Of a DNA stretch of 64,000 nucleotides, positions 54,840 to 63,398 are shown in pieces; position 1 is the first letter of the stretch, and each line of letters begins with the position of its first letter. The stretch is from DATHAP01 sp963762865. Its GTDB lineage: Bacteria; Actinomycetota; Actinomycetes; JACCUZ01. The DNA lies in contig CAVXNC010000009.1 of assembly GCA_963762865.1 (NCBI GenBank), positions 62,001 to 126,000 of the forward strand. The letters run 5' to 3'. A program made the translations under genes and the position numbers. A model generated the notes under the pieces. That model did not search any database. It had not been told where the DNA came from and saw only the letters and a program-made list of their open reading frames with translations.

Positions 54840-57800
54840 ATGAGCACGGAGGCGAGGTCCGTCGAGGACCTGCGGCCCTACGTGCCCGAGCTGCTCTCCC
54901 AGTGGACCCCCAGCCACGGCGACCCCAGGCACATGCGCGTCGAGGGGTCCCTCGTCTTCGTCGACATCTCCGGCTTCACCAAGCTGACCGAACGGCTGGC
55001 CCGCAAGGGCAAGGTGGGCGCCGAGGAGATGAGCGACCTGCTCAGCGCGACCTTCTCCGCGCTGCTCGACGTCGCCCGTCTGGAGCGCGCTGACCTGCTC
55101 AAGTGGGGCGGCGACGCCGTGCTGCTCCTCTTCCGCGGCGCCGATCACGCCGCACGCGCCGGTCGCGCCGCCTGCGACATGCGGACGACGCTGCGCACCG
55201 CCGGCCGGCTGGAGACCACCGAGGGCTCGGTCACCCTGCGGATGTCTGTCGGGATCCACAGCGGCGAGTTCGACTGCTACCTGGTCGGAGACCCGCACGT
55301 GCACCAGGAGCTGCTCGTCGTGGGGCCTGGTGTCACGACCACCGCGGTCATGGAGCAGGCGGCCTCCGCCGGCCAGGTCGTGGTGAGCCCGGAGACCGCG
55401 GCTCTGCTCCCGCCAGGCACCTGCCGCGACGGTCCGGAGCCGGGCACCCGGCTGCTGCACGCGCGGCGGATGCTCGGGGCGGCAGGCACCCTCGAGCGAC
55501 GGCAGTCCCGGACGCCGCGCGCCGACGCGTCGGTCCTGGCCGGGTTCATCCCGCCGGTGCTGCGCCAGCAGCTGCTCGCGACGCCGGGCGAGCCGGAGCA
55601 CCGCAGCGTCGCGGTCGCGTTCGTGAAGTTCTCCGGCACCGACGCGCTCACCGAGAAGGCCGGCATCGAGGCCGTCGCCGACGCCCTCGACCAGTGCGTC
55701 CGCACCGTCCAGCGCGCGACCGACGACCACGGCGTGACGTTCTTCGAGACCGACATCGACCGCGACGGCGGCAAGATCATGCTCGTCGCCGGAGCACCGC
55801 GCAGCAACGGTCACGACGAGGAGCGGATGCTGCGCACCGCCCGCCAGATCATGGACGGGATGGCCGGGCTCCAGGAGATGACCGGCCACGCCCTGGCGTT
55901 GCGGATCGGGGTCAACCGAGGCAACGTCTTCGCCGGCGGCTTCGGCCCCGACTTCCGGCGCACCTTCTCCATCAAGGGCGACGCGGTCAACCTGGCAGCG
56001 CGCGTCATGGGCAAGGCGGGACTCGGTGAGCTGCTCGCCACGTCAGCCGCCCTGGAGCGGTCGCCGACGCAGTTCGACATCGAGCCGCTGCCGCCGTTCC
56101 TCGTCAAGGGCAAGTCGATGCCGATCCACGCCGCGAAGGTCGGCGCGGTTCGCGGGCTGCGGCGCGACCGGCAGACCGAGACACCCTTCGTCGGCCGGGA
56201 ACGCGAGCTGGCCGAGCTGCGGGCCGCACTCGACTCGGCTCGTTTCGGCTCCGGCCGGCAGGTCGAGGTGATCGGCGAGCCGGGCATCGGCAAGTCGCGC
56301 CTGGTCGAGCAGGCGCTGGCCGTGGACGGTCGAACCGACGGAGCCCTCGCGGTCCACTTCGCGGCGTGCGGCGAGTACGAGTCGACGACGGCGTACTTCC
56401 CGTTCCGCCGGCTGCTCCGGGAGGTGCTCGGCCTCGGCCGTGATGCCTCGGCCGAGGACACCAGCCACCGGCTGGCCGAGGTGGTCGCGGCCGCGGCGCC
56501 GAAGCTCGGCGTGTGGCTGCCGCTGCTCGGCATCCCGCTCGGGCTCGACCTCCCCGACACCCGCGAGACCCGCGAGCTCGACGAGCAGTTCCGCAAGGGT
56601 CGGCTCGAGGACGTCGTCGACGAGCTGCTCGCCGCCGTGCTCGGCGCGCCGGTCGTGCTGCGCATCGAGGACACCCACCTCATGGACGACGCGTCGGCCG
56701 ACCTCGTCGACCGGCTCACGCGCGACATCACCAGCCGGCCGTGGGTCCTGCTGGTCACCCGGCGCGAGTTCCCGGTCGCCTACGTCCCGCGCGAGGGCGA
56801 GCACCTCGTGACCGTGCGCCCGGAGCCCCTCGCGCACGAGGCCGCGCTCGAGCTGGTCCAGGCAGCGACCGGCGACCGCGCCCTGACCCAGGACGCCCTG
56901 CGGTCGCTGGCGACCCGGGGCGGCGGCAACCCGATGTTCCTGGAGGCGTTGTCGACGGCCGCCGGCCGCGAGGGCACCGTCGAGGGACTGCCCGAGTCCG
57001 TCGAGGCCCTGGTGACCAGCCAGATCGACCGGCTGGACCCCGTGGACCGCACCGTCCTGCGCTACGCCGCGGTGCTCGGCTTCGTCCTCCACGACCTCGA
57101 GCTCCAGGACCTGCTGACCGCGCAGTTCGGCACCGGCTCCGAGTCGGACCTCGGCCAGCGCCTGCCGCTCCTCGACGAGTTCCTCACCCGGTCCTCACCC
57201 GGACGGCTGCGCTTCCGCAACGCGCTGATGCGCGACGTCGCCTACGAGGGACTCCCCTACCGCCGCCGTCAGGTGCTGCACGACCAGGTCGGCCAGCGGC
57301 TCGAGGCCGCCGCCCCCGACCCCCGCGAGCAGAGCGAGCTGCTCTCGCTGCACTTCTTCCAGGCCGGCCGCTTCGAGCGCGCCTGGCGCTACTCCCGGGT
57401 CGCCGGCATGCGGGCTCGGAGCAAGTACGCCAACACCGAAGCCGTGGCCTTCTTCACCCGGGCCTCCGAGTCGGCCCGGCGCGTCCCCGACGTCCCGCCG
57501 CACGAGCTGGCCGAGGTCCTGGAGGCGCTGGGCGACCTCCGCTTCATCGGCGGGTCCTCGGCGGCGTGGACCGCCTACCGGCAGGCCCGGCAGCTCCGGG
57601 CCGACGATGCGGTGCAGGTCGCCCAGATCATGCTGAAGGAGGCGCGGATCGAGGAGCGGGACGGCAAGCTCGCGCTGGCCCTGCGCAGGCTCTCGCGGGG
57701 GCTCTCGCTGCTGAGCGACGTGCCCGGCCCCGACGCCGCGGCGGCCCGGTCCATGCTGGCCAACCGCTACGCGTTCTGCCGCAACCGGCAGGGCCGCTAC

Positions 57801-58775
57801 ACCGACGCCCTCCGCTGGGGAGCCGTCTCCATGCAGGAGGCCCAGGACTCCGCCGACATCCGCGCACTGGCCACCAGCTACCGGGCGATGCAGATCATCC
57901 ACCTCTGGGCGGGTGTCCCCGAGGACCTCCCCTACGGGCAGCTTGCCCTGCACGCGTTCGAGGAGCTCGGCGACCTGGACGGGCAGGCGCTGAGCCTGAA
58001 CAACCTCGCGGTGCGCGCCTTCTTCGAGGGACGGTGGACGGAGTCACTGGCGATGTACGACCGGGCCGCCGACAACTTCGAGCGGATCGGCGACGTCGCC
58101 CGGCTCGGCAGCACCAGCTACAACGTCGCGGACGTGCTGATCGCGCAGGGCCGGCTGGCCGAGGCCGAGCCGCTGCTGCAGAAGGCGCTCGTCGCGGCCC
58201 GCGCATCCGGCGACGAGGAGCTCGTGGCCCTGGTGGCCCGCGAGGGCGGCAAGGCATGGTCTCGCGGGGGCCGGTTCGAGGAAGGCCTGGCGTCGCTGGC
58301 CGACGCCCGGACCCGCTTCGAGGAGCTCGGCGAGGCCCAGGAAGTCGTCGACGTGGACGCCGCGATCGCGGAGAACCTCATGCTGCAGGGCGACCTCGAC
58401 GACGCGATCGAGCTCGCCCAAGGCACCATGCCCCGGGCGAGGGAGGCAAGCGCCCGCATGATCCTGCCGACGCTGCACCGCATCGTCGGCTTCTGCCAGC
58501 TCCACCAGGGCCGGCTGGCGGAGGCGAAGGAGTCGCTGGAGGTCGCTCTCGAGCTGAGCTCGGGCGGTGACCTGCGGCGTGAGCACGTCAACGCGATGCT
58601 GGGCCTGGCCGAGGTGGCGCGCGCTGTCGGGGACCCCCGGGCCGACGAGCTGATGCGCGAGAGCACGGCGGCGCTCGACGAGCTGGGAGTGGTGGCCGCG
58701 ACGCTGCCGGGAACGGCCCCCGCCGAGGTGCGGCTGCCCGAGCAGCAGCGGATGCAGGACCCGTTGCCCGCCTGA
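54840..58775 (+). CDS. Soluble adenylyl cyclase-like protein: tandem class III cyclase domains, AAA ATPase, TPR tail
   Basis: 1311 residues. Cyclase domain 1 (about 35-195) has both metal Asp residues (Asp42 in VDISGFTKL; Asp92 in WGGDAVLLLF), but Thr166 and Val170 replace the transition-state Asn/Arg. Domain 2 (about 255-440) has Lys263 and Lys312 in place of the metal Asps, but keeps Asn384 and Arg388 in GDAVNLAARVMGKA. The halves are therefore complementary, forming one composite catalytic site as in mammalian ADCY10. Next come an AAA/STAND ATPase (Walker A GEPGIGKS at 479-486; Walker B VVLRIEDTHLMDDAS) and a long TPR-like region to the end. It is expected to make cAMP under control of the ATPase/TPR sensor. 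No membrane segment is seen. Start ATG follows GGAGGGTGGGGCGGA. Confidence 0.92.
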   Translation: MSTEARSVEDLRPYVPELLSQWTPSHGDPRHMRVEGSLVFVDISGFTKLTERLARKGKVGAEEMSDLLSATFSALLDVARLERADLLKWGGDAVLLLFRGADHAARAGRAACDMRTTLRTAGRLETTEGSVTLRMSVGIHSGEFDCYLVGDPHVHQELLVVGPGVTTTAVMEQAASAGQVVVSPETAALLPPGTCRDGPEPGTRLLHARRMLGAAGTLERRQSRTPRADASVLAGFIPPVLRQQLLATPGEPEHRSVAVAFVKFSGTDALTEKAGIEAVADALDQCVRTVQRATDDHGVTFFETDIDRDGGKIMLVAGAPRSNGHDEERMLRTARQIMDGMAGLQEMTGHALALRIGVNRGNVFAGGFGPDFRRTFSIKGDAVNLAARVMGKAGLGELLATSAALERSPTQFDIEPLPPFLVKGKSMPIHAAKVGAVRGLRRDRQTETPFVGRERELAELRAALDSARFGSGRQVEVIGEPGIGKSRLVEQALAVDGRTDGALAVHFAACGEYESTTAYFPFRRLLREVLGLGRDASAEDTSHRLAEVVAAAAPKLGVWLPLLGIPLGLDLPDTRETRELDEQFRKGRLEDVVDELLAAVLGAPVVLRIEDTHLMDDASADLVDRLTRDITSRPWVLLVTRREFPVAYVPREGEHLVTVRPEPLAHEAALELVQAATGDRALTQDALRSLATRGGGNPMFLEALSTAAGREGTVEGLPESVEALVTSQIDRLDPVDRTVLRYAAVLGFVLHDLELQDLLTAQFGTGSESDLGQRLPLLDEFLTRSSPGRLRFRNALMRDVAYEGLPYRRRQVLHDQVGQRLEAAAPDPREQSELLSLHFFQAGRFERAWRYSRVAGMRARSKYANTEAVAFFTRASESARRVPDVPPHELAEVLEALGDLRFIGGSSAAWTAYRQARQLRADDAVQVAQIMLKEARIEERDGKLALALRRLSRGLSLLSDVPGPDAAAARSMLANRYAFCRNRQGRYTDALRWGAVSMQEAQDSADIRALATSYRAMQIIHLWAGVPEDLPYGQLALHAFEELGDLDGQALSLNNLAVRAFFEGRWTESLAMYDRAADNFERIGDVARLGSTSYNVADVLIAQGRLAEAEPLLQKALVAARASGDEELVALVAREGGKAWSRGGRFEEGLASLADARTRFEELGEAQEVVDVDAAIAENLMLQGDLDDAIELAQGTMPRAREASARMILPTLHRIVGFCQLHQGRLAEAKESLEVALELSSGGDLRREHVNAMLGLAEVARAVGDPRADELMRESTAALDELGVVAATLPGTAPAEVRLPEQQRMQDPLPA

Positions 58776-58842
58776 CAGCGGACGGGCGGAGCAGCCACCA
58801 GAGGTGACTGCCCCGCCCGGGAGCGCGCTGTCGCGCCAGGCG

Positions 58843-59831
58843 CTAGTGCAGCGACCTCGCGTCGTCGTTGAACAGGATGACGGTCGCCAGGTCACCGGCG
58901 TTGAACCGGGTGCTCGACCGCAGGTCGACGCAGAAGCCATCCTGAGTCCGGGTCGATGACGCCCTTCGCCGGGCACTCGGGCGCGCGCACGAACTCGCCG
59001 GTGTTGCCCTTGTCGAACAGCGGGATGTACGACGCCACGCCGCCCTGGCCGCACAGCGACTTGTCGCAGTAGAGGTCGCCGTGGCCACCTGACCCTCGGC
59101 GAGGTCGACGAAGCGTCTGAGCGACCAGGACGGTGTTGCCCTTCTTGGTCCGGCAGTCCGCCACGCCGAGGAATCCGGCGCACTCGCTGGTGGTGAGGAC
59201 CACGCTGCCGGTGGCGCCGCCCGTCCACGGACAGGCTCACGCAGGTCGGGTTGTCGGCGCTCAGAACGCAGTCTTGCCGGCCGCGTCCTTGACGTTCAGG
59301 GTCTGCCCTACCGCGAGGCCGTTGGACTGGGCGGACTCGAGCGCGACGTGGACCGGAATGGTGTCGGACGCATAGCCGGAGTTCTTCGGGCCGGCCGCGG
59401 TGAGCGAGAAGTTGCTGTTGGCGGTACGCACCAATCCGGAGAGCGTGCCCGTGTCCTCACCCCTCTCGATGACGAGGACGCCGTTGACCCCGCCTCCGGA
59501 GAGCGTGACCTTGAGGTCCCCGTTCGTGACGACGAGAGGGGCCGTCCCATCCGCCGTGCGGCTCTGGACCTCGACGTTGAACGGCAAGCCGGACCGGATC
59601 AGCCCCTCCTGGGTGCCGGGTGCTGCAGCACCCGGCAGGGTGAACTCGTCGTCGAGCACCTCGAGGATCTGCAGCTGGGCGGTGGGCGGCGGCGGGGTCG
59701 GCTTGGCGGCGTCGGCGGCGGGCCCGGCCACCACCGCGATCCCGAGCTGCCGAGGCCAGCGCCGTCACGAGCACCACGGCCCGTCGCTGCCACGTCGAAG
59801 TACCTGAAAGAGTGCTGTGTCGTCCCGACAT
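58843..59831 (-). pseudogene. Secreted, Cys-rich protein of unknown function, multiply frameshifted
   Basis: Starts at ATG 59831 with a signal-peptide-like N-terminus (STWQRRAVVLVTALASA). A proline-rich linker (KPTPPPPTAQLQIL) follows, then a beta-rich domain (LRVTLSGG-like repeats: NGDLKVTLSGGGVNGVLVIE, LSGLVRTANSNFSLTAAGP), and a Cys-rich end (CVLSADNPTCVSLSVDG, VLTTSECAGFLGVADCRT, LYCDKSLCGQGGVASYIPLF, DGFCVDLRSSTRFN, VILFNDDARSLH). Five frame changes are needed (near 59760, 59265, 59220, 59095 and 58945). I do not recognise the family; two small extracellular domains held by disulphides seem likely. Confidence 0.65.
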
Positions 59832-60155
59832 TTCCTCGAACTCCCGCCCCTTGCCCGTACACGTGTGCGCCCATCATGGTCGCAATCCGTTGCGCGGCAA
59901 GGGCTTTGCCATGATCCGCACGCACGGGTGACCACCCGTGACGGTCCGTCAGGACGATCGTGGGACATACCAGCGCATTGCTTCGTCATCCGCTCATCGG
60001 CGACCTGTCCACCGGTACCGTGCAGAGCGACCTCGCGGCGGAATTGCGATCTTGTCAGCCCCGACGCAGGCAGCCATTGTGTGCCGAGCGCCCCCGCCGG
60101 GCGCGTGCAGTCTTGTGCCGTGCGACGTCGCCGTCGCGGAAGGACGAGGTGGTCC
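59832..60155. promoter_or_regulatory. Divergent regulatory region with stacked palindromes
   Basis: 324 nt between the secreted-protein gene and the MFS-cNMP-patatin gene, with no gene visible. It holds ATCATGG (59873-59879)/CCATGAT (59909-59915), the 18-bp palindrome at 59923-59940, and GACGGTCCGTC (59940-59950). GGAAGGACGAGG just before ATG 60156 supplies the RBS. Confidence 0.5.
59923..59940. promoter_or_regulatory. Perfect 18-bp palindrome, candidate operator
   Basis: CACGGGTGACCACCCGTG: 8-bp perfect arms with an AC centre, in the shared upstream region of two divergent genes. The size and symmetry suit a dimeric repressor (TetR, GntR or LacI type). It does not match the usual TGTGA-n6-TCACA pattern of CRP-type sites, so a cAMP receptor is not the obvious ligand. 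Confidence 0.5.
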
Positions 60156-63100
60156 ATGCGAGGTCGCCGGACGGGGCGGGTCACGGAGACGCGGGTGCTC
60201 CTGGTCGCGGCCTTCGGGGCGTTCCTCGCCTTCCTCGACGCGACGATCGTCAACGTCGCGTTCCCCAGCATCCGGGAGTCCTTCCCGGGGACCTCGATCG
60301 GCGACCTGTCCTGGGTCCTCAACGCCTACAACATCGTCTTCGCGGCGTTCCTGATCGTCTGCGGCCGGCTCGCCGACCTGCTCGGCCGGCGGCGGACCTT
60401 CATCGGGGGGGTCCTGCTCTTCACTCTCGCTTCGGTGCTGTGCGGAGCAGCCCCGACTGTGGGACTGCTCGTCGCAGCCCGCGTGGTGCAGGCACTGGGC
60501 GCGGCGATGCTGGTGCCCGCCTCCCTGGCACTGGTGGTCGAGGCGTTCCCGGAGAACCGGCGGACCCACGCCATCGGCCTGTGGGGCGCCACCGCGGCCG
60601 TGGCGGCCGGCCTCGGCCCGCCCATCGGCGGCGCGCTCGTGGAGCTCGGCGGCTGGCGCTGGGCGTTCTACGTCAACATCCCCTTCGGGATCGCCGCGGT
60701 GATCGCGGCCCGCCGCCAGCTCGTCGAGAGCCGGGCGCCCGGCCGCCGCCGGATGCCGGACCTCGTGGGCGCGAGCCTGCTGGCGGCCTCGCTGGCGGCC
60801 CTCACGCTGGGCATCGTCAAGGGCAACGACTGGGGCTGGGCCAGCACGGCCCTGATCGGGACGATGATCGCGGCGGTCGTGCTGGGCGGGCTCTTCGTCG
60901 TCAGCTCGAAGCGGTCGCGCTCGCCGCTGCTGGACCCGACCTTGCTGCGGATCCCGTCGTTCTCGGTGGCCAACCTGGCCACGATGATGGCCGGGCTGGG
61001 GTTCTACGCGTACCTGCTGACCAACATCCTGTGGCTGCAGTACGTGTGGGGCTACGGGGTGCTGCGCGCCGGCCTCGCGCTCGTGCCGGGCGCGCTCGTG
61101 GCCGCGGTGGTCGCTGCTGCTCTCGGCCCGGTCGCCGAGCGGCGCGGCTACCGCTGGGTCGTCGTGCCGGGCGCGCTCGTGTGGGCCGGTGCCTATGTCT
61201 GGTACCACCAGCGGGCGGGACTGACGCCCGACTTCCTCGGTGCCTGGCTGCCGGGTCAGGTCATCAGCGGCATCGGCGTCGGGGCCACGCTGCCGGTGCT
61301 CGGCAGCGCCGCGTTGGCGGCGGTCCCCGGCGGCCGCTACGCGACGGCGTCGGCTGTCGTGTCCAGCGCCCGCCAGCTCGGCGGCGTCCTCGGGATCGCG
61401 CTGCTGGTCGTCATCATCGGCGCCCCGACACCGGCCACGGCGGCCGACGCGTTCCGCGACGGCTGGGTCCTGTCGATCGTGGCCTTCCTGGTCGTCGCCG
61501 TCGTGTCGCTGCCACTCGGTCGGCTCGGCCACTCCGAAGCCGCACCGACCGAGGACGACCTCGACCAGCCCGTCGTGCACCTCCCCACCCGCCGGCCGAT
61601 GCCCGAGCCGGTGCGCGCCGGTCAGGTCGCCGGCATCGAGGACGTCCCGCTCTTCGCTGCCCTCGGAGCTGCTGCCCGCGCCCGGCTGGACCGCGTCGCC
61701 ACCGAGCGGCTCGTCCAGGGCGGCGAGTGGCTGATGAGGGAGGGCGACGCGCCGGGGTCGGTCTACGTCGTGCGGTCCGGCCGGCTCGAGGCCTGGATCG
61801 ACGGCACCGTCGTCCGGGAGCTCGGCCCCGGCACCGTGATCGGCGAGATCGCGGTGCTGACCGGCGAGCCCCGCTCCGCCGCGATCCGAGCGCGCCGGGA
61901 CTCGACCTTGCTCGAGGTCCGCCGCGAGGACTTCGCAGACCTCATCGACACCGACCCGGGCGCGACCCGCGTGATCGTCACCCAGCTCGCGGAGCGGCTG
62001 CGGGTGGCCGGGCCGGCACCCGGGGAGCCCGCGGCGACCCCGCGCGTCGTCGCGGTCGTAGCCGCCCGCCGCGGCGCGCCGGCCGCAGCCGTTGCGGCCG
62101 CCATCGTCGAGGGACTCGGCGCACACCTGTCGGTGGCCGCCCCCGGCCGGGTCGACGCCGCCGGGCTCGCCCGGGCCGAGGCGGCGCACGACCGGGTGGT
62201 GCTCGTCTCCGACGACCCGGACGACGACGACGGGTGGTCCGACCGGTGCCTGCGCCAGGCCGACCAGGTCGTCGTGGTGGCCGACTCCACGGCCGCCCCG
62301 GTGCCGCTGCGCTTCGGTGACGAGCCGCACGCCCAGCCCGACGTGGTGCTGGTGGGGCCGCGGCCGGAGCGGGCGACGGTCACCGGCTGGACCGTCATCG
62401 CCGACGCCTGGCAGGTGACCACGGTCGAGCCCGGCGACGGTCGGCTGCGCGAAGGGCTGCGGCCGCTCGTCGCACGTATCGCCGGGCGGTCCCTCGGGCT
62501 GGCCCTGGCCGGTGGCGGTGCCCGCGCGTTCGCTCACGTGGGCGTCATCCGCGAGCTGGAGGAGGCCGGGCTGCACGTCGACCGCATCACCGGCTGCAGC
62601 ATCGGCGCAGTCGTGGCGGCGACCTACGCGGTCGGTCGGACCGGCGAGGAGCTCGAGGCCGCCTGCTATGACGAGTTCGTGCGTCGGCAGCCATTCGGCG
62701 ACTACACCTTCCCCTCGAAGTCGCTCGCCAAGGGCCGACGCACGCACGAAGGACTGATCCGCGCCATCGGGGCGGAGACCACCTTCGAGGAGCTGCCGCG
62801 GCAGTTCTCCTGCATCAGCACCGACCTCGTGTCGCGGACCCGGCAGACGCACCGACGCGGGACCCTGGTCGACGCGGTGCTGGCGTCCGTCCGGCTGCCG
62901 GTCCTCTTCCCGCCGATCCCGGACGGGCAGCGGCTGCTCGTGGACGGGGGGGTCCTCGACAACCTGCCCGTCGACCTGCTCACCGCACGCAGCGAGGGCC
63001 CGGTCCTCGCCGTCAACATCGCGATGGGCGGCAGCACGCGGCCGCGGCGGCCCGCGGTCGGCGCCGCTGGCACGCCGGCACCTCCCCCGCGACCGGCCCG

Positions 63101-63398
63101 GGTCCCTGCCCTCGGCGAGACCCTGCTGCGCACGATGATGATCGGCAGCGGCGGCGCGGTGGCCGCGGCGCGCGGCCGGGGTGCCATGGTGGTCACGCCA
63201 CCGACCCTGGGGGTCGGCCTGCTCGAGTTCCACCAGTTCGACCGGATGGTGCTGGCGGGCCGCCTCGCTGCGCGGGCGCTGCTCGAGGCCATGGCCGCCG
63301 ACACCGACAACGCAGGTGTCTGGCCGGTTCTCCAGGTGCAGCTCCCTGCGCAGGTCGCGCTCCCGGACGTACGGGAAACCCTCTCCCCGTCGCCGTGA
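60156..63398 (+). CDS. MFS transporter (DHA2-like) fused to cNMP-binding and patatin phospholipase domains
   Basis: 1080 residues from ATG 60156. Residues about 12-480: 14-helix DHA2-type transporter (FLAFLDATIVNVAFPSIRES, GRLADLLGRRRTF, RVVQALGAAMLVPASLALVV, GLGPPIGGALVELGGWRWAF). Residues about 497-600: cyclic nucleotide-binding fold whose phosphate-binding cassette keeps Glu and Arg (GEIAVLTGEPRSAAIRA). A linker of about 180 residues follows, then a patatin domain with oxyanion loop LALAGGGARAFAHVGVIREL, nucleophile Ser815 in GCSIGA and Asp930 in DGGVLDNLP. The cNMP-patatin half matches bacterial NTE-like phospholipases (Rv2565 type); the fused transporter is unusual. It could couple lipid hydrolysis and transport to cAMP. 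Confidence 0.92.
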   Translation: MRGRRTGRVTETRVLLVAAFGAFLAFLDATIVNVAFPSIRESFPGTSIGDLSWVLNAYNIVFAAFLIVCGRLADLLGRRRTFIGGVLLFTLASVLCGAAPTVGLLVAARVVQALGAAMLVPASLALVVEAFPENRRTHAIGLWGATAAVAAGLGPPIGGALVELGGWRWAFYVNIPFGIAAVIAARRQLVESRAPGRRRMPDLVGASLLAASLAALTLGIVKGNDWGWASTALIGTMIAAVVLGGLFVVSSKRSRSPLLDPTLLRIPSFSVANLATMMAGLGFYAYLLTNILWLQYVWGYGVLRAGLALVPGALVAAVVAAALGPVAERRGYRWVVVPGALVWAGAYVWYHQRAGLTPDFLGAWLPGQVISGIGVGATLPVLGSAALAAVPGGRYATASAVVSSARQLGGVLGIALLVVIIGAPTPATAADAFRDGWVLSIVAFLVVAVVSLPLGRLGHSEAAPTEDDLDQPVVHLPTRRPMPEPVRAGQVAGIEDVPLFAALGAAARARLDRVATERLVQGGEWLMREGDAPGSVYVVRSGRLEAWIDGTVVRELGPGTVIGEIAVLTGEPRSAAIRARRDSTLLEVRREDFADLIDTDPGATRVIVTQLAERLRVAGPAPGEPAATPRVVAVVAARRGAPAAAVAAAIVEGLGAHLSVAAPGRVDAAGLARAEAAHDRVVLVSDDPDDDDGWSDRCLRQADQVVVVADSTAAPVPLRFGDEPHAQPDVVLVGPRPERATVTGWTVIADAWQVTTVEPGDGRLREGLRPLVARIAGRSLGLALAGGGARAFAHVGVIRELEEAGLHVDRITGCSIGAVVAATYAVGRTGEELEAACYDEFVRRQPFGDYTFPSKSLAKGRRTHEGLIRAIGAETTFEELPRQFSCISTDLVSRTRQTHRRGTLVDAVLASVRLPVLFPPIPDGQRLLVDGGVLDNLPVDLLTARSEGPVLAVNIAMGGSTRPRRPAVGAAGTPAPPPRPARVPALGETLLRTMMIGSGGAVAAARGRGAMVVTPPTLGVGLLEFHQFDRMVLAGRLAARALLEAMAADTDNAGVWPVLQVQLPAQVALPDVRETLSPSP

